Assembly: GCA_965212165.1 (NCBI GenBank)
Contig: OZ243096.1
Coordinates: forward strand, 1,860,001 to 1,924,000
Source of the DNA: RHLJ01 sp965212165
GTDB taxonomy: Bacteria > Bacteroidota > Rhodothermia > Balneolales > Balneolaceae
Length of the DNA stretch: 64,000 nucleotides
Direction: 5' to 3'
Shown here one piece after another: positions 50,709-59,745 of this stretch (the stretch's first letter is position 1; the number at the start of each line of letters is the position of its first letter). The notes beneath the pieces are model-generated. The model ran no database searches and was not told the origin of the DNA. It worked only from the letters and a program-made list of their open reading frames with translations. The position numbers and the translations under genes were made by a program.

Positions 50709-50798
50709 ATGTTTATGCTACTTATTGTAATAGTTGGATATTGTAATATACATCTAATACGGTTTTATAAGTTGAAGCGCTCCAAGTACTTTTGGTAA
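50709..50798 (+). CDS. Possible leu leader peptide
   Basis: A 29-codon ORF 63 bp upstream of leuA. It starts MFMLLIVIVGY and includes four Leu, four Ile and two Val codons. Two interleaved inverted repeats follow: TTTGGT/ACCAAA (50791-50796 with 50815-50820) and CAATTAC/GTAATTG (50800-50806 with 50824-50830). They cannot form together. No U-run follows, so intrinsic termination is not supported. In AT-rich DNA such hydrophobic ORFs arise by chance; the call rests on position. Confidence 0.35.
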   Translation: MFMLLIVIVGYCNIHLIRFYKLKRSKYFW

Positions 50799-50861
50799 CC
50801 AATTACTAATTCTGACCAAATCTGTAATTGATTAGTTGATAAGTTAGAAATCAATAGCATA

Positions 50862-52025
50862 ATGGCAAACAAGCGAATACAGATTTTTGACACTACTTTA
50901 AGAGACGGCGAACAAGTTCCTGGATGCCAGCTAAACACCAAAGAGAAAATCGAGGTGGCTATGGCTCTGGAGAGCCTTGGAGTTGATATTATGGAGGTAG
51001 GATTCCCTATTTCTAGTCCAGGTGATTTTGACTCCGTTCAACAAATTTCTGCAATTATTAAGCATTCTACTGTTTGTGCTCTGTCTCGGGCAGTAGAAAA
51101 AGATATTAAGGTGGCAGCTGAAGCAGTTGCCAAAGCTGCACAACCAAGAATTCATACTGGAATTGGTACTTCTGATAGTCATATTTTTGATAAGCTTAAA
51201 TCTACCAGAGAAAATGTTCTAGAACGAGGAATAGCAGCTGTAAAATATGCTAAGAGCTTTGTTGAAGATGTTGAATTCTACGCAGAAGATGCTGGAAGAA
51301 CAGATAATGTATATCTAGCTCGTGTTATTGAGGAAGTTATTAAAGCAGGAGCTACAGTCGTAAATATTCCAGATACGACTGGATATTGTCTTCCTTGGCA
51401 GTATGGTGAAAAAATTAAGTTCCTTAAAGAAAATGTGAAAGGAATTGATAATGTTCATATCTCAACTCATTGTCATAACGATCTTGGTTTAGCAACTGCA
51501 AATTCCATTGCAGGAGTTATGAATGGTGCAACTCAGATCGAGTGTACCATAAATGGAATTGGAGAAAGAGCTGGAAATGCATCATTGGAAGAAGTAGTAA
51601 TGATACTTCGTCAGCATAAGGAAATAAATTTAGATACTGGAATTAACACTCGCTGTTTGAAATCTATGAGCGAGTTGGTTTCAACGAAAATGAGAATGTC
51701 GGTTCAACCTAACAAAGCGATAGTTGGTTCAAATGCATTTGCTCATTCTTCAGGAATTCATCAAGATGGTGTAATAAAAAATAGAGAAACCTATGAAATC
51801 ATTGATCCCTTAGAAGTAGGTGTAGGTGAATCATCTATTGTACTTACTGCAAGAAGTGGTCGAGCTGCCCTAAACTATAGAGCCAAAAAGCTTGGATTTG
51901 ATGTTCCACGAGAAGTTATTGAAGAATTGTACAACGAATTTTTGGTCATAGCTGACGAAAAGAAAGTAGTACAGGATTCTGATTTAATCGTACTTTTCTC
52001 ACAAGCATCAGTTAAAACGGCCTAA
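50862..52025 (+). CDS. leuA: 2-isopropylmalate synthase, short form
   Basis: LeuA condenses 2-oxoisovalerate with acetyl-CoA, the first leucine-specific step. Motifs are FDTTLRDGEQVPG with the metal-binding Asp, HTGIGTSDSHI, and the metal-binding HCHNDLGLATANS. At 387 residues it lacks the roughly 130-residue C-terminal leucine-binding regulatory domain of the 510-residue type. Homocitrate or citramalate synthase is the alternative, but leuC-leuD-leuB directly downstream supports LeuA. It starts the leuACDB operon. Confidence 0.92.
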   Translation: MANKRIQIFDTTLRDGEQVPGCQLNTKEKIEVAMALESLGVDIMEVGFPISSPGDFDSVQQISAIIKHSTVCALSRAVEKDIKVAAEAVAKAAQPRIHTGIGTSDSHIFDKLKSTRENVLERGIAAVKYAKSFVEDVEFYAEDAGRTDNVYLARVIEEVIKAGATVVNIPDTTGYCLPWQYGEKIKFLKENVKGIDNVHISTHCHNDLGLATANSIAGVMNGATQIECTINGIGERAGNASLEEVVMILRQHKEINLDTGINTRCLKSMSELVSTKMRMSVQPNKAIVGSNAFAHSSGIHQDGVIKNRETYEIIDPLEVGVGESSIVLTARSGRAALNYRAKKLGFDVPREVIEELYNEFLVIADEKKVVQDSDLIVLFSQASVKTA

Positions 52026-52034
52026 TATATAACT

Positions 52035-53444
52035 ATGGGTAAAACCTTATTTGAAAAAGTCTGGAATCGGCATGTTGTAGACACAGTGCAGGGTGGACTT
52101 GAAATTCTTTACATTGATCGACATCTAATTCATGAAGTAACCAGTCCACAAGCGTTCGATGGAATTCGAAAGCGTGGTATCGATATCCTTAGAAAAGATA
52201 AAATTATTGCTACTGCAGATCATAATGTACCTACCAAAGATCAACACTTACCGATCAAAGATGTGCTATCTAAATTTCAAGTGGATACACTAACTAGAAA
52301 TTGTGAAGATTTTGGAATTGAGCTATATGGTCTAGGTCACAAGTATCAAGGTATTGTGCATGTAATTGGACCAGAATTAGGAATTACCAAGCCTGGAATG
52401 ACTATTGTTTGTGGTGATAGTCATACATCTACACATGGTGCATTTGGAACGATTGCCTTTGGAATTGGTACTTCTCAGGTTGAGCAAGTGATGGCTACTC
52501 AGTGTTTATTATTACAGCGACCAAAAACTATGCGAATCAATATTGAAGGAGAACTTGGAAATGGTATTTATTCTAAAGATATCATCCTATATATCATCTC
52601 GAAGTTAACCACAGCAGGTGGAACAGGTTATTTTGTTGAATATGCAGGTTCAGCTATTCGATCTCTTTCAATGGAAGCCCGAATGACTATTTGCAATATG
52701 AGTATTGAAATGGGTGCTCGTGGAGGAATGATTGCTCCAGATAAGACAACTTTCGAGTACATCAAAGGAAGAGAATACGCTCCAAAAGGTGATGAATTTG
52801 ATAAGGCGGTTGAATATTGGAGTACTCTTTATTCTGATGAAGATGCTCACTTTGATGCCGAGTATTTTTATGAGGCTGAAGATATAGAGCCGATGATCAC
52901 TTACGGTACGAATCCTGGAATGGGAATGGGAATTACACAATACATCCCTAAAATGGATGAGGTAAAAAATCCTGATTCTCTATTGAAATCCTTAGACTAT
53001 ATGGGATTAGAGCCAGGTGAACAACTACTTGGAAAAAAAATTGACAATGTATTTATTGGAAGTTGCACTAATAGTAGAATTGAAGACCTTCGCATTGTAG
53101 CCAATTATGTGAAAGGCAAAAAGAAAGCAGCCCATGTTCAGGCAATGATTGTACCAGGATCAAAACAAGTGGAAGCTCAAGCAAGAGAAGAAGGAATACA
53201 TGAAATATTAGCTACAGCAGGATTTGAGCTCAGAGAACCAGGTTGTTCAGCTTGCTTAGGCATGAATGACGATAAAATCCCAAAAGGTGAATATTGTGTT
53301 TCTACATCAAATAGGAATTTCGAAGGTAGACAAGGTCCAGGAGCAAGAACGATGTTGGTAAGTCCAATTACTGCAGCTGTTATAGCTGTGGAAGGTCGAA
53401 TTGTTGATGCAAGAGAATATATTGGTGAAGGAGTACTAGCTTAA
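52035..53444 (+). CDS. leuC: 3-isopropylmalate dehydratase large subunit
   Basis: An aconitase-family protein of 469 residues. Two [4Fe-4S] regions are visible, VFIGSCTNSRIEDL and CSACLGMNDDKIP, plus VVCGDSHTSTHGAFG. It isomerises 2- to 3-isopropylmalate with LeuD. It lies 9 bp after leuA, and leuD starts at its last base. Confidence 0.97.
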   Translation: MGKTLFEKVWNRHVVDTVQGGLEILYIDRHLIHEVTSPQAFDGIRKRGIDILRKDKIIATADHNVPTKDQHLPIKDVLSKFQVDTLTRNCEDFGIELYGLGHKYQGIVHVIGPELGITKPGMTIVCGDSHTSTHGAFGTIAFGIGTSQVEQVMATQCLLLQRPKTMRINIEGELGNGIYSKDIILYIISKLTTAGGTGYFVEYAGSAIRSLSMEARMTICNMSIEMGARGGMIAPDKTTFEYIKGREYAPKGDEFDKAVEYWSTLYSDEDAHFDAEYFYEAEDIEPMITYGTNPGMGMGITQYIPKMDEVKNPDSLLKSLDYMGLEPGEQLLGKKIDNVFIGSCTNSRIEDLRIVANYVKGKKKAAHVQAMIVPGSKQVEAQAREEGIHEILATAGFELREPGCSACLGMNDDKIPKGEYCVSTSNRNFEGRQGPGARTMLVSPITAAVIAVEGRIVDAREYIGEGVLA

Positions 53445-54037
53445 TGGAAAAGTTTATAAAGTTAGTTACAACAATAGTTCCACTTCCAGAACAGGACGTT
53501 GATACCGATCAGATTATACCTGCTCGGTACCTGAAAGCAACTTCAAGAGATGGTTTTGGGGAAAATTTATTTCGAGATTGGCGCTATGATCAAGAAGGAA
53601 ATCCTAAAAAGAGTTTTGTATTGAATGATAGTTCCTATTCAGGATCGGTGTTAGTTGCTGGAGAAAATTTTGGTTGTGGCTCAAGTCGAGAACACGCAGC
53701 TTGGGCTCTAGTTGATTATGGTTTCAAAGCCGTAGTATCGAGTTACTTTGCAGATATTTTTAAAGGGAACGCTCTCAATAATGGATTACTTCCTGTTCAG
53801 GTTAGTCCTGATTTCTTGAAAGAAATTTTTGAGCAAGTTAAAGTAGATCATAACAAAGAATTAGTTATTGATCTCGAAGCACAACAAATTTCTATTTCAG
53901 GGACAGATTTCGATGAGGAATTTGACATCAATCCATACAAAAAAATGTGCTTGATTAATGGGTACGATGATATCGATTTTCTTATTAGTAAAAGAGACAA
54001 AATAGTAGCGTTCGAAAAAGAACACATGGAGTTTTAA
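53444..54037 (+). CDS. leuD: 3-isopropylmalate dehydratase small subunit
   Basis: A 197-residue swivel-domain subunit. The conserved DTDQIIPARYLK and the active-site segment NFGCGSSREHAAWAL are present. Its ATG overlaps the leuC stop (TAATG). It is followed 9 bp later by leuB. Confidence 0.97.
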   Translation: MEKFIKLVTTIVPLPEQDVDTDQIIPARYLKATSRDGFGENLFRDWRYDQEGNPKKSFVLNDSSYSGSVLVAGENFGCGSSREHAAWALVDYGFKAVVSSYFADIFKGNALNNGLLPVQVSPDFLKEIFEQVKVDHNKELVIDLEAQQISISGTDFDEEFDINPYKKMCLINGYDDIDFLISKRDKIVAFEKEHMEF

Positions 54038-54046
54038 AAATAGAGT

Positions 54047-55162
54047 ATGGAAAAACGTATTGCAGTTTTAGCGGGCGATGGAATAGGTCCCGAGGTAGTT
54101 AAGCAGGCAATTAAGGTATTGAATGCTATTTCCCACCGATTCAATCACACTTTTACATACGATTTTGCACTTGTAGGTGCTGCAGCTATCGATGAAACAG
54201 GAAATCCATTACCTGATGAAACAATTGAAGCATGTCGAATCGCCGATGCCGTTCTATTTGGTGCAATTGGAGATCCAAAATATGATGATGATCCAAAAGC
54301 TAAGGTGCGACCCGAACAAGGTTTATTGAAGCTTCGAAAGAGTTTAGGACTATATGCAAATATTCGTCCAGTTCAATTATTTGAACCATTGATTGGTCGC
54401 TCACCATTGAAAGAAGATCGAATTACTGGCACTGATTTAGTAGTATATCGTGAATTAACTGGTGGGATTTACTTTGGGAAAAAAGGACGAAGTAAAGATG
54501 GGAAATCTGCTTATGATCATTGCGATTATAATGTTGAAGAAATAACACGCATTGCCATCATGGCTTTTGAAGCTGCTGGAAGAAGAAGTAATAAGATTAC
54601 ATTGGTAGATAAAGCTAATGTATTAGAAACCTCCAGATTATGGAGAGAAACTGTACAGAAAATTGCTAAAAAATACCCCGAAATAGAAGTTGAGTATTTA
54701 TTTGTAGATAATGCCGCTATGCAAGTTATTCAAAGGCCTAACCAGTTTGATGTAATTCTTACAGAAAATATGTTTGGGGACATCATTTCAGATGAAACAA
54801 GCGTGATCACCGGTTCTATTGGATTATTACCATCAGCTTCAGTTGGTGAACAGACCTCTTTATTTGAACCTATACATGGCAGTTATCCTCAGGCAGCAGG
54901 GAAAGATCTTGCTAATCCTGTTGCAACCATCTTATCTATTGCAATGATGTTGGAAAGTTTTGAAATGATAGAGGAAGCAAATAAAGTGAGAAATACAGTA
55001 AAGAGAGTAATTGAAAAAGGATTAGTGACTCCTGACCTCAATCCTGACGATTTCATATCCTGTTCTAAAGTTGGAGATATTATTGCTTTACTTATAGAAT
55101 CAGATATTGATGATTCAACTTCTTTTGAGCATTCTTTTGAAGGTAGCTTGCCATTGATCTGA
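54047..55162 (+). CDS. leuB: 3-isopropylmalate dehydrogenase
   Basis: A 371-residue NAD-dependent oxidative decarboxylase. It has the start VLAGDGIGPEVVKQA, the substrate loop LLKLRKSLGLYANIRP, the active-site Tyr in RELTGGIYFGKKG, the Lys in LVDKANVLETSRLW, and the metal-binding NMFGDIISDETS. Leucine-pathway context confirms it over isocitrate or tartrate dehydrogenase. It closes the leu operon proper. Confidence 0.97.
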   Translation: MEKRIAVLAGDGIGPEVVKQAIKVLNAISHRFNHTFTYDFALVGAAAIDETGNPLPDETIEACRIADAVLFGAIGDPKYDDDPKAKVRPEQGLLKLRKSLGLYANIRPVQLFEPLIGRSPLKEDRITGTDLVVYRELTGGIYFGKKGRSKDGKSAYDHCDYNVEEITRIAIMAFEAAGRRSNKITLVDKANVLETSRLWRETVQKIAKKYPEIEVEYLFVDNAAMQVIQRPNQFDVILTENMFGDIISDETSVITGSIGLLPSASVGEQTSLFEPIHGSYPQAAGKDLANPVATILSIAMMLESFEMIEEANKVRNTVKRVIEKGLVTPDLNPDDFISCSKVGDIIALLIESDIDDSTSFEHSFEGSLPLI

Positions 55163-55204
55163 TTCTTTAGTGTATTGATAAGTACCTAAATAAAAGGAGG
55201 TACT

Positions 55205-55666
55205 ATGGTTATCAACTATAAAGCAGCTCAAAAACAGCCTGAGAAAGTTACGGATCAAGCTATTCTGGCTAAAGATTTCATGACAAAGAAGTTAATTACT
55301 TTTAGTCCTGAGCAACCACTAAATGAAATAATTCAAGTACTTATTAAGAAGAATATTTCTGGTGGTCCAGTGGTTGATAAAGACGGAAAATTGATCGGAG
55401 TTATATCAGAAGGGGATTGCTTAAAACAAGTTGTTCGAGGTAAGTATAATAACAGTCCCGAAATCATGGGATTGGTTAAAGATTATATGACCTCAGATCC
55501 AGTAACAGTAGGCCCGAATGAAAATATATTTGAAATAGCGCGATTATTTTTAAAGTTAAGATTACGTCGTTTCCCAGTTCTTAATAATGGGAAACTGGTC
55601 GGGCAAATTAGTCAAAGAGATGTGATGGCTGCAATTCAGGATTTGAAAAACGAAACTTGGCATTAA
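55205..55666 (+). CDS. CBS-domain-pair protein
   Basis: A 153-residue protein made of two CBS domains (about residues 22-75 and 90-147), each with the typical GGPVVDKDGKLIGVISEGD or RRFPVLNNGKLVGQISQRD signature. Such pairs bind adenosyl ligands such as AMP, ATP or SAM and often sense energy state. It has one of the best Shine-Dalgarno sequences in the window (AAGGAGGTACT just before the ATG). It lies 42 bp after leuB, so it could be cotranscribed with the leu operon. Partner unknown. Confidence 0.88.
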   Translation: MVINYKAAQKQPEKVTDQAILAKDFMTKKLITFSPEQPLNEIIQVLIKKNISGGPVVDKDGKLIGVISEGDCLKQVVRGKYNNSPEIMGLVKDYMTSDPVTVGPNENIFEIARLFLKLRLRRFPVLNNGKLVGQISQRDVMAAIQDLKNETWH

Positions 55667-56643
55667 TCTTCAAGCTGTTCGAAATAATAAAATCCGTCAA
55701 TTATATCTAAATATACTCCATCAAAACCTACATCAATTATCTTTTGTAGATAAGATTCTGGACTTCCATAAATAAAATCTTTCCAACCCTTCTCCCAATA
55801 TTTAACTTTATAGTTTCCTTCCCAAATAGGGTTCTCGGCAACAAGCCATTCTGGTTTTCCAGGAGCCCAATCTTGTTGCCAATAATATCTATAGTCTTCT
55901 GCTTCACCTATACTCATATAACTTATTAGCAATCTAGAACCACCATCTGCTTTGTTTCTTATACTTTGTAAATTTTCCTTCGTAAGCAGAGTACCAAAGT
56001 AAAAAGCATCCATAATTACAACACCATAGTTAGTTTCTGCAATTGAAGTGAGGAAGTCTTGTTTTGAAGAAAAACCTTCTGGATTCAGTAAATAGAGAAA
56101 ATTCTCTGCATCAGAGAGTCTCTCTACATGATCAGGATTTTCATCTTTTATAGTTTCTGGATAATCAGGGATAGTTGTAAGATCACGTTCATCTGCAGCA
56201 AAAGATAAATACTCTTTTTCCTCATTTAAATTATAGGATTTATCCATTTTACTTGGTGTAGATGTATAATCCGTAACTAAAATCGTTTTATCAGCATCTT
56301 TTGCAATATCTAGATAGAACTCTAGGAAATCAGATAAATTAAGAGGAGTGTTAATATCATCACCTGTACTTCCAAAATATAAGCTTTCTTGTCCAAGTCC
56401 ATCAATTGCTCTTAGATAATCAAGATCAGGTTTCCCATCCCATTTCCCATTATCAGAAACTAATTGCACACCGTTCTGAGGAATGACAATAAAAGTGGGA
56501 TTTTGCTGTCTGGCATATTCAGAAATCTCTTGAACAAAGTTTCTCATCTCTTGTTTATAGTTGATCTTATCTCCATCTTGAGCACAGCTAATTGTAGTTG
56601 AAAAGATGATAAATGTGAGAAATAAAAGAGATATGATCTTCAA
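55663..56643 (-). CDS. GH114-like (endo-alpha-1,4-polygalactosaminidase family) exported protein
   Basis: The start is taken as the TTG at 56641-56643, giving 326 residues with a signal sequence (KIISLLFLTFIIFSTTISCAQ). The Cys may be a lipid-attachment site, although the lipobox (TIS-C) is atypical. A longer frame from a TTG at 56742 would overlap recQ and add non-signal residues. The body is a TM1410/GH114-like barrel with LISYMSIGEAEDYRYYW, WLVAENPIWEGNYKVKYW and GFDGVYLDIIDGFYYF, the last carrying the usual acidic residues. It overlaps the CBS-protein gene by 4 bp at its 3' end. Confidence 0.8.
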   Translation of the reverse strand: MKIISLLFLTFIIFSTTISCAQDGDKINYKQEMRNFVQEISEYARQQNPTFIVIPQNGVQLVSDNGKWDGKPDLDYLRAIDGLGQESLYFGSTGDDINTPLNLSDFLEFYLDIAKDADKTILVTDYTSTPSKMDKSYNLNEEKEYLSFAADERDLTTIPDYPETIKDENPDHVERLSDAENFLYLLNPEGFSSKQDFLTSIAETNYGVVIMDAFYFGTLLTKENLQSIRNKADGGSRLLISYMSIGEAEDYRYYWQQDWAPGKPEWLVAENPIWEGNYKVKYWEKGWKDFIYGSPESYLQKIIDVGFDGVYLDIIDGFYYFEQLED

Positions 56644-56703
56644 TATTTTGGTTGGCTTGTTGATATTTAGACCTTTAAAAAGAAAATAATTTAATAAAAA
56701 ATC

Positions 56704-58650
56704 TTGCAATACTCTTTTGAAATAGCTCGGCAGAATTTGCAAACTTTTTGGGGCTTTTCTGATTTTAGATCAGGTCAGGATGAGGTGGTTCAATCCATAC
56801 TTGAAGGAAAAGATACAGTAGTACTTTTTCCAACAGGAGGAGGTAAATCGTTATGTTATCAGGTACCTGCAACAGTACTTGAAGGTCTAACATTAGTAAT
56901 TTCTCCTTTAGTAGCATTAATGCAAGATCAAGTTAATCAACTCAAGGATCGAGGAATATCTGCAACTTTTATAAACAGTACTATTCCAAAGTATGAAGTT
57001 GAACAGAGATTGGTAAATGCTAGAAATGGGATGTATAAATTATTGTACTGTGCCCCAGAGCGATTAGGGACAATGCTTTTTCAAACTGAGTTGCAAAATC
57101 TCAATATCGATCTTGTTGCAATTGATGAAGCTCATTGCATATCTGAATGGGGACATGATTTTAGACCTGCATATAGAGATATAAAAACTAATCTTGAAAC
57201 TATTGCAAGTGAAACTAGATGGATTGCACTTACTGCAACCGCAACTCCTGAAGTAAAGCAAGACATAATAGATACCCTTGAATTCAAAGAGCCCAATGTT
57301 ATTTCGAGAGGATTTACTCGTCCAAATTTAAAATGGTGGGTATTCGAAACTGAGAATAAGAAAGAGAAGCTATTTCAATCTGTAAAAAAAGCTTCGATAC
57401 ATGGAGATGGTCTTATTTATGGTGGTACTAGAAAAAATTGTGAATTTTGGGCAGATCGGTTCTCAAAAAATGGAGTTGAATCGGAAGCTTATCATGCTGG
57501 AATTGAAAATGCTTTAAGAAGAGAAATTCAAGAACGTTGGATCAAAGGAGAAACTCCTCTTGTAGTTGCAACTAATGCTTTTGGGATGGGAATTGATAAA
57601 CCTGATTGTCGATATGTGATTCATGAAGAGATGCCATATTCAATTGAAGCTTATTATCAAGAAGCAGGTAGGGCTGGGAGAGATGGAGAGGAAAGTTTCC
57701 CAATTCTATTTTATCGAGAGTCTGACTATATACGAGCTCGTAACCGTATTCAAGAAAATTATCCCACTCATAAAGAACTCCAAAAGGTATATACAGCTTT
57801 ATGCGATGCACTTGGATTAGCCATTGGTTCGGAAATGGATGAAATGGTTGGCTTTCAATTAAAGGATGTACAAACAAGAAGCGGTCTTCCAATTGGTATA
57901 TGTAAAGCCTCTATTCGTTTAATGGAACAATTCGCTGTACTTGTAACTTTAGATGAAATTCCACCAATGGTAAGTATGCAGTTTACCTTGAGTCCCGAAA
58001 TGATGATCAAATTTAAAGAGCGATGCCAAAATCCAGAGAAGGCAGAGTTCGTTGATAAATTGGAACGGATGTTTGGCTATAATGCCTATAATGATATGGT
58101 TGTATTGGAACTTGAACAGACATTAGAAAGATTGTCGATTTCAAAAAATGGTTTAATTAAGGGTATGAATGTTCTAATGCAAAACGATCATGTATTAGTA
58201 TTTACATTATATCCAGAGCGTAATCTTATAAAATTGTTAGAAGCCCGATCATTAGATATACCGATTCCAAAGAATGATATTGAGATTTACCGAGAAAGTT
58301 TACTCAAAAAACTTGATAGAATGAATGGCTATGCAACCACGAAAGGTTGCAGAGAGGTATATTTAAGAACTTATTTTGGAGATGAAGTTGCAGAACCATG
58401 TGGTCATTGCGATAATTGCTTAAAAAAGAAAGAGAACCCTGATGAATTGAGTACAAAAGATATAAGAACAGGTTTTGATCTTCTAATCGAACAACAAAAA
58501 AGTGTGTACGATTTAAAAAAAGAAACAGGATGGACTAAGGATAAAGTAATTCAGTGTCTTCATTACTTAGTTTCAGAAGGAATGATTAAATCGGATCCAG
58601 AAAGAGAAGGATATTATTTGTTATCTCAATCAGATCCTTCTTCTAATTGA
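56704..58650 (+). CDS. recQ: ATP-dependent DNA helicase RecQ
   Basis: A 648-residue RecQ. Motifs in order are FRSGQDEVVQSIL (motif 0), LFPTGGGKSLCYQVP (Walker A), AIDEAHCISEWGHDFRPAY (DEAH and aromatic loop), ALTATATPEV, and VVATNAFGMGIDKPD followed by QEAGRAGRDGE (VI). A zinc subdomain (CREVYLRTYFG...CGHCDNC) and a winged helix follow. I see no clear HRDC domain. The only suitable start is a TTG at 56704. It is convergent with DUF4296, overlapping by 25 bp. Confidence 0.93.
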   Translation: MQYSFEIARQNLQTFWGFSDFRSGQDEVVQSILEGKDTVVLFPTGGGKSLCYQVPATVLEGLTLVISPLVALMQDQVNQLKDRGISATFINSTIPKYEVEQRLVNARNGMYKLLYCAPERLGTMLFQTELQNLNIDLVAIDEAHCISEWGHDFRPAYRDIKTNLETIASETRWIALTATATPEVKQDIIDTLEFKEPNVISRGFTRPNLKWWVFETENKKEKLFQSVKKASIHGDGLIYGGTRKNCEFWADRFSKNGVESEAYHAGIENALRREIQERWIKGETPLVVATNAFGMGIDKPDCRYVIHEEMPYSIEAYYQEAGRAGRDGEESFPILFYRESDYIRARNRIQENYPTHKELQKVYTALCDALGLAIGSEMDEMVGFQLKDVQTRSGLPIGICKASIRLMEQFAVLVTLDEIPPMVSMQFTLSPEMMIKFKERCQNPEKAEFVDKLERMFGYNAYNDMVVLELEQTLERLSISKNGLIKGMNVLMQNDHVLVFTLYPERNLIKLLEARSLDIPIPKNDIEIYRESLLKKLDRMNGYATTKGCREVYLRTYFGDEVAEPCGHCDNCLKKKENPDELSTKDIRTGFDLLIEQQKSVYDLKKETGWTKDKVIQCLHYLVSEGMIKSDPEREGYYLLSQSDPSSN

Positions 58651-58979
58651 CTCAGTCTTTTTTGTTCACGTTCTATTATTTTTAGAGCAGAATCAATTCT
58701 TACAGCTTGTTCATCTGGTTTGCTTTGATAGTACAGATGAGAAGTCGAAAATATTTCCAGATTGGTATTATAAAGTTTATATACCTCTGCAATTAAAGAG
58801 TCTGAATTTAACTCATCCTCACTTGTATAAACCAATGCATCTAGGAGTTGTAATTCAATTAATAGATTGAGATAATTTTCTTCAGAAAGTAAATTTTCAG
58901 GTCTAGGTACAACTTCATCATTCTTACAATCTAGTATAAAAATTAATGCTCCAAGTAAAGAAACAACAAACTTATTCAT
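58626..58979 (-). CDS. DUF4296 family exported protein
   Basis: A 117-residue protein with an N-terminal hydrophobic leader and a Cys at about residue 18 (FILDC, a non-standard lipobox). A DUF4296-like core is followed by a Lys/Glu-rich tail. Core features are NLLIELQLLDALVY and the FSTSHLYYQSKPDEQAVRIDSAL segment with its YY pair. DUF4296 proteins are typical of Bacteroidota-like genomes, function unknown. It starts 5 bp after the SDR gene and overlaps recQ by 25 bp tail to tail. Confidence 0.8.
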   Translation of the reverse strand: MNKFVVSLLGALIFILDCKNDEVVPRPENLLSEENYLNLLIELQLLDALVYTSEDELNSDSLIAEVYKLYNTNLEIFSTSHLYYQSKPDEQAVRIDSALKIIEREQKRLSQLEEGSD

Positions 58980-58984
58980 TAATA

Positions 58985-59704
58985 TTAGTCTGTTGGTGGT
59001 TTAGGATTCAATGGTCTCATTGTAATTTCATTAATTAAGAAATTATCAGGTGTTTCCAATACATATTTAAGTGTTTTTGCAATATCGATTGGTTGCATCA
59101 TGTTTGGATGAGTTTGAACCGCATCAATAGAATCAAAGAAGTTTGTTGCAATAGAGCCAGGGAAGAAACATGTAACTTTTATTCCATCAAATCTTAGTTC
59201 TTTAAATAGAGATTCACTAAATCCTCTTAATCCAAATTTAGTGGCATTATATCCTGATATTTGAGGGTTTCCCATTAAACCAGCTACAGATGCAATATTA
59301 ACAATATGACAAACTGAATCATTGTTTTTCATTAAAGGCACAACTAATCGTGTTAAATAAAATACACCTGAAAGATTAACATCCATCATTGTATGCCATT
59401 TGTCTAAACTAAGTTCATCAACATCAGCAAAGTATCCTAATCCGGCATTGTTAACTAGAATATCAGGCTCATTGTTATTATCAAAAGTGTCTTCAACCCA
59501 TTTCTCGACATCTTTATACTTTGTAATATCCATTTTTACAGGAATAAAGTTTTCCCCAAGATGATCTTTTATAGAATGAAGCTTTTCAATATTTCTAGCT
59601 AGACCATAAACGGTCGCACCATTTTCAATCAGAATTTTACTAAACTCTGCTCCAATTCCGCTACTAGCTCCTGTTACGATGGCTTTTTTTCCTATAAGAT
59701 TCAT
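58985..59704 (-). CDS. Short-chain dehydrogenase/reductase (SDR family)
   Basis: A 239-residue classical SDR. The cofactor motif is VTGASSGIGAEF (residues 11-22), with NNAG in ILVNNAGLGYF. The catalytic Ser is in VNIASVAGLMG and the YxxxK is Tyr-Asn-Ala-Thr-Lys in ISGYNATKFGLRGF. The substrate is unknown; NADP preference is suggested by basic residues near ARNIEKL. It is followed by the DUF4296 gene. Confidence 0.93.
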   Translation of the reverse strand: MNLIGKKAIVTGASSGIGAEFSKILIENGATVYGLARNIEKLHSIKDHLGENFIPVKMDITKYKDVEKWVEDTFDNNNEPDILVNNAGLGYFADVDELSLDKWHTMMDVNLSGVFYLTRLVVPLMKNNDSVCHIVNIASVAGLMGNPQISGYNATKFGLRGFSESLFKELRFDGIKVTCFFPGSIATNFFDSIDAVQTHPNMMQPIDIAKTLKYVLETPDNFLINEITMRPLNPKPPTD

Positions 59705-59745
59705 ACTAACTAAGTGATGGATTTTGTATTCTATTTGTTTGTTAA

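Noticed and set aside
58626..58650. 25-bp convergent overlap of recQ and the DUF4296 gene as a sign of a frameshift
   Set aside because: Both C-termini look natural and tail-to-tail overlaps are common in compact genomes.
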